Assembly (NCBI GenBank): GCA_033065855.1
Contig: JAVXUO010002370.1
Span: 310,001 to 374,000 of the forward strand
Length of the DNA stretch: 64,000 bases
Reading direction: 5' to 3'
From: Escallonia rubra
Lineage: Eukaryota > Streptophyta > Magnoliopsida > Escalloniales > Escalloniaceae
Below the pieces are notes generated by a model that was not told where the DNA came from, made no database searches, and saw nothing but the letters and a program-made list of their open reading frames with translations. Within the stretch, counting starts at the first letter, position 1, and every line of letters begins with the position of its first letter. The translations under genes were made by a program, and so were the position numbers. Positions 57,141 through 64,000 of this stretch are shown in pieces.

Positions 57141-59067
57141 CCAGGGTTAAACCATGTTCACATTTGGGTTGTATTGCACATGCGCGGATTGGAAAAACGG
57201 ATTTAAGAAACATGGATTCAAGATCAGAAGTTTGCATTTTTGTGGGGTATCCAAAAAAAATAAGGTGTTATCTCTTTTATAATCCAAATTCAAAGAAAGT
57301 ACGTGTTCGCGCAAATGTGATTTTTCTTGAACAAGACTATATGAATTAACCCAGTGGTACAAAAAAATTGGAAGAACTGACGAGAACTTAAAATTACAAA
57401 TCAGTCAATAACGCATTAGAAAATCAGAATGAGATATCACAGAACACTGAGACAGAATCATTTGTTACACTTGAGCTCCGTCATAGTGGGAGAATCAACA
57501 GACCTCTCAAAAGACTAGTTTAGTCTTTCAAGATCATGCTGTAAGTAGACAAGATAGATCTCTTAAGCTACACGAATGCCTTAAATGATGAAGATGCGGA
57601 CTTTTTGCTTGAAGCTATGCATAGGTAGATCGAAAATATGTATTCCAATCACATCTGGAAACTTGTAGATGCATCTCATGGAGTAAGATGCATAGGGTGC
57701 AAATGGATCTACAAGAGGAGGAGAAGGGTACACGTGAAGGTGGAAACCTTCAAGCACACTTGGTAGCGAAAGGGTTCATTAAAAAAGAAGGGATCGACTA
57801 TGAGGAAACTTTCTTGCCTGTAGCAATGCTTAATTCTATCAGAATTCTCTTGGCGATTGTATCTCGTATCGATTGCGAGATTTGCTAAATGGATGTCCAA
57901 GACAGCTTTCCTAAATAGAAGTCCTGAAGAAAACTTCCAAATGCTGCAACCAGATTATTTTGTAGCAAAATGTCAATAAGGTAAAGTGCAAGTTGCTTAG
58001 ATCCATTTATGGATTTAAGCATACATCTAGATCATGGAACATCCACTTTGATTGGGAAATCAAATCATTTGGTTTTGATCAAAATCCAGACGTACCTTGT
58101 GTTTACAAGAGATGCAAAGGAAGCCTGGTGGTGTTTCTGATGTTGTATATGGATGATATCCTATTAATGGGAAATGATAGATGAGGGCTATCATAAGTTA
58201 AACTTTAGTTGTCTAATCATTTTGATATGAAGGACTTGGGAGAGGCAAGCTACATTTTAGGAAGCTTCTGCGTGATTGCAAGAATACGATGATAGGCTTA
58301 TCCTAGGCTGCATATATAAATAAGATTCTGATCAAGTTTGCAATGGAAGACCCCAAGAAGGTCTTATTCCTTGGAGACATCAATTGCACTTTCCAAAGAG
58401 CAAAGTCCCAAGATGCCTAGGGAAGTTGTTGCATGAGGGTAATTCCTTATGACTTAGCAGTAAGAAGTCTCATGTAGGCAATATTTTGCCCTAGACCAGA
58501 TATTTGTTATGCAGTTGGCATGGTCAGCAGATATCAGTCTAACTCAGAAGAGGCTCATTGGACTGTATTAAAGCACATATTCAAGTATCTTCACAGAGCT
58601 AGCAATATATGCTTGTCTACCGTAGTGATTTTTGGTGGGTTATACAGATTCAAACTTCCAGACGGAATTGGATTCCTTGAAATCTACTTCTGGATATGTT
58701 TTATACTTTGAGAGGTGGAGCCAGAAGTTGGAGAAGTATTAAAAAATCTTATACTATTTTATTTACCATGGAAGCTGAATATCGCAGCATTAGAGGCAGC
58801 GAAGGATGCAGTTTGGTTCAAGAAGTTCTTTCTAGAACTCAAGATAATGTCTGCGGTGCAATTAGGATGATCTCTTGCATTGAAGTGATTACACTTCTTT
58901 TTGGACAGTGGTTGATGTACACTTGTTCTTTGGGTGCCGGAAACACATGCCTAGTGTATGGTTGTTCTATATTCACAGTTAAAATGTGGTTGTCGGCCAC
59001 TTTTTTGTATATCAGTCTACTAGGTGCATTGTTTTACCAATTATTACATCTTTATAGCGGGGTTTGA
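57141..59067 (+). pseudogene. Decayed Ty1/copia pol (Tork/Angela-like)
   Basis: In copia order on the plus strand: integrase C-terminal region (57164-57349: VCIFVGYPKK, YLFYNPNSKKV, NVIFLEQDY), reverse transcriptase (about 57680-58190: KGFIKKEGIDYEETF, LRSIYGFKHTSRSW, LYMDDILLMGND), a connection segment (58520-58620) and RNase H (about 58740-58830: SYTILFTMEAEYRSI). Many breaks. The LTR at 52616-57140 abuts the integrase segment, so the gypsy element apparently inserted into this older copy. Confidence 0.8.
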
Positions 59068-60251
59068 TATATTGTAAGAACTTATTTATCATGCACACTT
59101 TGAAGATATGTAATGTAACTTGAAAACATAACCACAGTGCACATTTATTTATACTTGAAAAAATAACAAAACTTCCATTGAGTTACATATTCCACTTAAG
59201 ATCGAGTTACAAAAAGTTCATTTTGGAAACATGACAATTACACTTGACAGTAACATGAAGTATATGCAACTTTACATCTTAGCATCTAACTATCAGCTAC
59301 ACTCGGAAGCTACATAATACAACCACACCAACATTACATCACAAAAAGCCTAGATCTACATCTTCTTAGACATAGGATGATCTAATGCAGTTAAAAAATA
59401 TTCACAGTTAGCTTGGATTTGGAACAAAAGCACAGATCAATGAAAGCAACTCAATGAAGATATATATTTATTTATTAATTTATATGTATTGTTCGAAATT
59501 AGACCCCATACAAGGCACACCCATGGAACCTTCTTTCAAAGTTTTAAACTGTGAACAAAGTTTTTGCTGGAGTTACCATACGACAGTAACACAGCCTCGT
59601 GACCATTTTTTCTTCTAGAACATCGCATTGTTCATCCCAGATATGAAGTTGAATGCGGATTCGAGAGAAGAAAATTGGAATGATTTAAGGAAGAGAAGTT
59701 GTTATAACATGTGAAAAGAGTATTTTTATTCTAAGAAATTAGACTATGGGTGCCATTTGCTTCCCGAAAAAATCTTAGCTAGCGGATGAGTTTTGTCTAT
59801 ACGGTATTCTCATAATGTGCGGTATCATTATTTATAATTATACTACTTATAAAGGGAACACTCTTTTAGTGTAAATTCTTTTTTAATGTTATATATATAA
59901 CAACTTATTTAAAAAAATATTGAGACTTGCCATAATGAAAAAACATTTAAAAAGTGATATATAAAATAAAAACTTAATTTGTAATAATTACATTTTTACT
60001 TTCATAATTTAATTTAATATTTATTTTATCGATTATGACAATAAGTACCTAGGTTTAGTTTTTTTTTTTGATAAATTTTATATTATTATTACTTTTGTTT
60101 TTAGACGCAGGGAGTCTTCGTAATTGGATGGCCGGAGGGGTGTTAAGTACACGTGGAGGGGGAAAAATTGCCACCACTTAGTAGTTAGTACGTCTAAAAA
60201 CCTCAGGGGCGCTGTGCACTGCAGGGGTTGCATAGGAAGAAGAATCCAACC
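59068..60251 (+). promoter_or_regulatory. Intergenic and upstream region of the farnesylcysteine lyase gene
   Basis: About 1.2 kb between the copia relic and the FCLY start. The left part may be the copia tail. 59860-60110 is very AT-rich with a run of ten T at about 60060. The last 150 bp are GC-richer and should hold the leader. No TATA box could be singled out. Confidence 0.4.
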
Positions 60252-60743
60252 ATGTTGACTGGGCTGATATTCCCTCTCCTCCTCCTACTAGCTCCATCAC
60301 CGGCTCAATCCGAACCCCCCACCGTCTGTATAATCGGCAGTGGCATTGCCGGCTCCTCCGCAGCCCACTTCCTCCGCCTCTACTCCAAGTCCAACAATTC
60401 TCCCCGTATTAGCAAAATCCGGATGTTCGAGCGGAACGGCGTCGTTGGAGGCCGGATGGCCACCGTCTCCATTGGAGGCAATACTTTCGAAGCCGGCGCG
60501 TCCATTCTCCACCCAAAGAATTACCACGCCTTGAATTTCACGAAGCTGTTGAATTTGACTATCAAGGAGCCTTCGTCTTCCTCGGACTCATTCGCGATCT
60601 GGGACGGACATAGAATCATTTTCAAAACCCTGAAATCGGATTCCAATAGTCCGTTCGTTCAACGGATTGTGTCCTCCACTAATTCGATCCTGATGTTTGT
60701 CCGTTACGGCCTCTCTCTCTTCCGTATGAGTAACTTCGTTGAG
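60252..60743 (+). CDS. FCLY: FCLY exon 1
   Basis: Signal peptide, Rossmann dinucleotide fold and the start of the substrate domain, ending ...SLFRMSNFVE with donor GAG|GTGTGCC. An in-frame extension upstream to 60228 has no ATG, so 60252 is the start. Confidence 0.92.
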
Positions 60744-61260
60744 GTGTGCCTTGTTGTCGTGTCATTCAAATGAAGTCTTCAATTGTTTGCCTTTGACTTT
60801 TTACTGAGTTTTTAGACGTTTATTTATTGATGAGTTGAACTCATTATTTTAATCACACAGTAGATACCAAACTAGTAATAACGTTTAGTATGGTCAGTGT
60901 TTACACGTTTAATTTTGTTAAAGTGAAAGGAACCAATGCATTATCCTTGTTGCTCTTACTCTAATCATATTGACCGGTTCTATCTGGTGGTCGGGGATCA
61001 TCAAGCATTTTCTTGTTATTTGATAAATTTTTTTATGACATACATTTGTAGATACAAGTGTGTTAATTGATGAATTATGTTAGTAGGTGACGGTGGATAG
61101 ATTCTTGAACTACTATACAAGTGTTGATTCGAGGCCGGTTTTTGAGACAGTGGAGGGGATGCTTGAGTGGGCGGGTTTGTACAATTTGACTGCGCGGACA
61201 TTGCTAGAGGAATTGAGTGATGTTAAATTGTCTCCTCTGCTAATAAAAGAGCTTGTCACG
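60252..61260 (+). CDS. FCLY: Farnesylcysteine lyase (prenylcysteine oxidase family), 5' part, two exons
   Basis: Prenylcysteine oxidases use FAD and oxygen to split prenylcysteine, a breakdown product of prenylated proteins, into an aldehyde, cysteine and peroxide. In Arabidopsis the enzyme FCLY (At5g63910) handles farnesylcysteine, and its loss alters abscisic acid response. Here the first ATG at 60252 gives a hydrophobic signal peptide (residues 1-20, ending PAQS). The FAD-binding GSGIAG motif follows at 29-34, with an acidic residue at strand two (E60) and the family block GVVGGRM (63-69). Exon 1 (164 codons) joins exon 2 (58 codons) in phase 0 to read NFVEVTVDRFLNYY. Later exons are beyond the window or far inside the long second intron; about 220 of the usual roughly 500 residues are present. 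No lesion seen. Confidence 0.92.
61087..61260 (+). CDS. FCLY: FCLY exon 2
   Basis: 58 codons from VTVDRFLNYYTSVDSRPVFETVE to LSPLLIKELVT. Acceptor GTTAGTAG|GTGACG and donor ACG|GTGAGA. The YGLT-like GLYNLT and SPLLIKELVT phrases match plant FCLY. Confidence 0.9.
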
Positions 61261-61959
61261 GTGAGATCTCATGTCTTATTTTCATCACAAGTTCCTACTT
61301 TATGCGTAAATACGTGCACTTTGTATTAGAAATTTTGCATTATCAAATTCACGGTGTGATTGTCCAGTGTTCAAGGCCATCTTGCAAATCGGAAAACAAA
61401 AAGTTATTCCTACTCCCAGTCCCATGAGTTAGAAGGCTTGGAGTTAAGATGCACTTGGAGGTCCCTAAATTTGCATTCCTTTTATCCTACAAGAGCTTAG
61501 AGCTTCTGACAACACAACCTCTATTTCTTTTTGATTCTGCAAAGAACTTAAAGCTAGAGAGAACTACACTAATGGTCATTATTATAAGTGAACTTTCATT
61601 TTGGCCACTGGACTAGATTTTTGTCGATCTGGTCATTGGACACTCTAATTTGACTGTTGGTCAGTCAGGCCATCCTGTTAGCTGCTGTTAGGAATTGACC
61701 CGCTAAGCGGTCACTTGACCCGCACATGTGGTTCAACTCAAGGTCTATCCTGCTTTGTGCCACGTGGAGCCATGCCTTTTTTGTGCGTCTTCTCGGGATA
61801 GAGTTAGACATTTCTCAACATCCTAGCAATGTATTAAGGTTCTTAAAGAGGAAGATTTCATTGTAGATGGAGATTTATCACATAACTTTTTTGTACATCT
61901 CCCTTCGCGTTGCTAATTCTTCAAAGCTGGCTGGTCTGTTACCCTAAAGAATGTATAAT

Positions 61960-62420
61960 AGGCCCAGTGCATGCCTTGTATACACATTTCTATTGCCAAA
62001 ATTTTCGACAGTCTCTCTTTGCAGTTTAAACTCAGAGCGTGTTACCTGTTGATATAGTCCAGTACATGCTCATCCTTCCACTGCCTTGTGTTCGTAAGCT
62101 TCATTATGCTTATTGAACGGATAATTCACGCTCCATTGCTTCCCAACTATTGATTGACTCGGGCTTGATGTCAGTGTACCAGTTAAACGCATTTCCTTTG
62201 AGATCCCTGATGAATTGTTTGACGAGGAGGTCCCCTTTGTGCCTGCGTCGTTGCAAGTTTAGACAAAGTCGGCGACATGTTGCTTATGGTTTCCCTTTCT
62301 GTCGAACTGTTGGAACTTTGGTGGTTGGTACCCTGCTGGCATCGTCATGTTGTCGATTCGCTTCAGATATGGCTTCGAGTACATGAGCTAGTTACGAGAG
62401 GTCCTCCGTATTGAGACCTG
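61960..62420 (-). pseudogene. Ty3/gypsy gag relic in FCLY intron 2
   Basis: On the minus strand, phrases in order: MPAGYQPPKFQQFDRKGN at about 62290-62350, then FIRDLKGNAFNWYTDIKPESINSW at about 62140-62220. This is the well-known plant gypsy gag core. Broken; flanking parts too worn to bound. Confidence 0.65.
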
Positions 62421-63302
62421 ATCGTGTTCATTATCATATCTTATAGTTGCACGGAGAGGGAAGCGACAGATGTGGACTTGTCCTCTTTGTTTTCGAACCC
62501 CCAAAAGTGGACGAATCATGATGTCCATTGGTGCTGCCTTTCTTTGAGGCCTCATTGACTTCACCTCGGTTAGCTAGGAAGCACCGACACCCCATATCGG
62601 TCGAGGTATGGTGTCTGACACCTCTCACCGGTTTCCAATATATTGATTTATTTTTTAATTGCTGGACACCGTGTCAGACACCTCTTGAAGAAGTGTCGGA
62701 CACCACTTGAAGAAGTGTCCACACGTATGGGGCCAAAATACAATATTCCAAACCTATTTTAGGGTTAGTGTGTAGTAATTGACAAATCTGAGAATTGACA
62801 AATCTGAGGCTTTTTTAGAAGTGAACTTTTAAGACGAACGTAACTAGATCGGCCCAGCAAAAGGTAACCTTCTTCTTTCTCTCTCATCTCTTTCTCTTTT
62901 CGTTCTTTTTGTTACCGAAAGCAACCAAACTTACCGGTCCAGAGGAAGATAAGTCAACATATCCGACTTTATTTACAGACTTATCTGCCTATATAAGACC
63001 TCTTCTTCATCCTTTGGTCCCATGTCCTTTTTCCTTCTCTCTTGTTACTGTTGAGATTCTAATCTTGGTACCGTTGAGATTTTTAGTTGATTTCTAGTTA
63101 CCGACGTTCTTTCTTGTTACTATTGAGACTTTCATGTTATTGTCTTTCTTTCTTTCTCATATGTTTTGAACGAAATTCAGCTACTCCAATTAATGTTTAT
63201 TCTTATTCTTATTGTGTAAATATTTAATAATATATATGTATTTATATATGTACACATACATGTATATGTATAGTATACATATACATGTATGTATTTACAT
63301 AT

Positions 63303-63657
63303 GGGTCGTGATCCCTTGCCCCCGCAGGCAACTTAAATAAGTTGCCAGCGCGATCTGGCCGTCCATCCATAGTGGACGGATGGACTAGATCTAACTTTTT
63401 TAAAAAAAAAGTTGTTGTCCGCTACATTATATAGCGGACGATGATTTTGACCAAAATGCCTAGAAGGTATTTAATGAGCATGAGGGATTCGCATGTAAAA
63501 TGGGGGGGGGTTTTGTGAATTTCACTGTCCGCTACATTATGTGGCTGACAGCGAAGTTACTTAAAAAAAGTTAGGTCTGGTCTGTCCATCCACTATGAAT
63601 AGACGATCAGATCGCGCTGACAACTTATTTAAGTTGCCTCTGGGACAAGAGATCACA

Positions 63658-63660
<3 letters not shown>
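63303..63660. mobile_element. MITE with about 97-bp terminal inverted repeats
   Basis: The left end (GGTCGTGATCCCTTGCC, then GCAACTTAAATAAGTTGCC and CAGCGCGATCTG) is mirrored at the right end, about 85 percent alike by eye. The core is about 165 bp and holds two copies of a GTCCGCTACATTAT-type palindrome (about 63418-63440 and 63528-63550). AT-rich flanks obscure the target duplication, so the superfamily is undecided. Confidence 0.75.

Positions 63661-63698
<38 letters not shown>
63661..63698. repeat. (AT)n microsatellite
   Basis: Pure AT dinucleotide run directly right of the MITE. A separate AT-rich near-palindrome with TACATGTATATG words lies left of the MITE at about 63225-63300. Confidence 0.9.
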
Positions 63699-63700
<2 letters not shown>

Positions 63701-63881
63701 ACCGGTGGAGAAATAAGTATTTCTCCAACTCCTGTCTAACCGTCCATATGTGATTATGGATGGCTAAGATCTCCTTTTTTTTTTTTGAGAATTCCGCTTA
63801 ACCCGCCCAAAAGACGGGCGGTTAGCTTTTTTCTAGCTATGCCCTCTAATCCAATCTCTCTCTTTCTCTCTACCTATCTCC

Positions 63882-63886
<5 letters not shown>

Positions 63887-63931
<45 letters not shown>
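63887..63931. repeat. (CT)n microsatellite
   Basis: Long CT dinucleotide run after a CT-rich stretch that begins near 63855. The bases from 63932 to the window end are GC-richer and unassigned. Confidence 0.9.
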
Positions 63932-63935
<4 letters not shown>

Positions 63936-64000
63936 GCATCGAGAGATGATGCCGGCACACAACTCTGCCTGAGGGACGACGCCGACGGCAGACAGACTGC

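Larger units (their letters stand above)
61261..64000 (+). other. FCLY intron 2, running out of the window
   Basis: At least 2.7 kb without a recognisable FCLY exon; the expected next block (VITRINYGQ-like) was not found. It contains repeat-like text at about 61564-61700 (GGCCACTGGACTAGATTTTTG type), a reversed gypsy gag relic, GTGTCGGACACC-type repeats (about 62590-62725), a MITE and microsatellites. Confidence 0.6.

Noticed and set aside
61564-61700. Possible end of a DNA element (GGCCACTGGACTAGATTTTTG type)
   Set aside because: Resembles a common plant MULE-type terminal phrase, but no matching inverted end or target duplication was found in the window.
1-64000. tRNA, rRNA, CRISPR arrays, riboswitches, bacterial operons, toxin-antitoxin or defence systems
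   Set aside because: None recognised on either strand; the window is plant nuclear DNA with spliced genes and plant transposons.

Overview
The window is nuclear DNA of a flowering plant with a repeat-rich genome. Two host genes are split by introns with GT/AG borders and match plant-specific families, and almost everything else is plant retrotransposons or DNA transposons. I cannot name the species; the host proteins look like those of a dicot or basal angiosperm. No rRNA, tRNA, CRISPR or bacterial-type operon was recognised.

Left block (1-13.3 kb): the first three coding exons of a MACPF-domain gene (NSL1/At4g24290 type) on the minus strand, at 12714-12986, 3263-3501 and 2451-2652. Intron 1 is about 9.2 kb because a non-autonomous Ty3/gypsy-like element (about 4.0-12.27 kb) sits in it. 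The LTRs of that element carry a higher-order tandem repeat. The remaining MACPF exons are not in the window. About 320 bp upstream of the start codon lies a dead PIF/Harbinger DNA transposon (about 13.3-18.04 kb).

Middle block (18-42 kb): a GGT-rich stretch. Then a MULE-type element (19109-21123, 9-bp target duplication) with a hAT-type MITE inside it (19136-19921, 8-bp target duplication). Then a 3.3-kb solo LTR (21400-24697) and the decayed leader of a Tat/Ogre-like gypsy element. Next is a nearly complete Ty1/copia Sirevirus on the minus strand (26705-38593, target duplication ACATT) whose left LTR is itself split by a 2.05-kb solo LTR. The Sirevirus landed in the second copy of a 491-bp tandem repeat. 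A decayed gypsy gag follows to about 42 kb.

Right block (42-60 kb): a solo LTR (41989-46046) interrupted near its left end by a second MULE (42000-43357); rearranged gypsy LTR pieces; a minus-strand gypsy pol relic whose LTR (52616-57140) is split by a third 3.2-kb solo LTR (53294-56478); and a decayed plus-strand copia pol (57141-59067), which is probably the older insertion site.

Far right (60.2-64 kb): the first two exons of a farnesylcysteine lyase (prenylcysteine oxidase family) gene on the plus strand. Its second intron runs off the window and holds a reversed gypsy gag relic, a 358-bp MITE with long inverted ends, and microsatellites.

I see no new gene system. The most interesting signals are the dated nests with exact target duplications, non-coding boxes shared by four long LTRs, the palindromic promoter repeats and multiple polypurine tracts of the Sirevirus, and a MULE with a duplicated terminal repeat.
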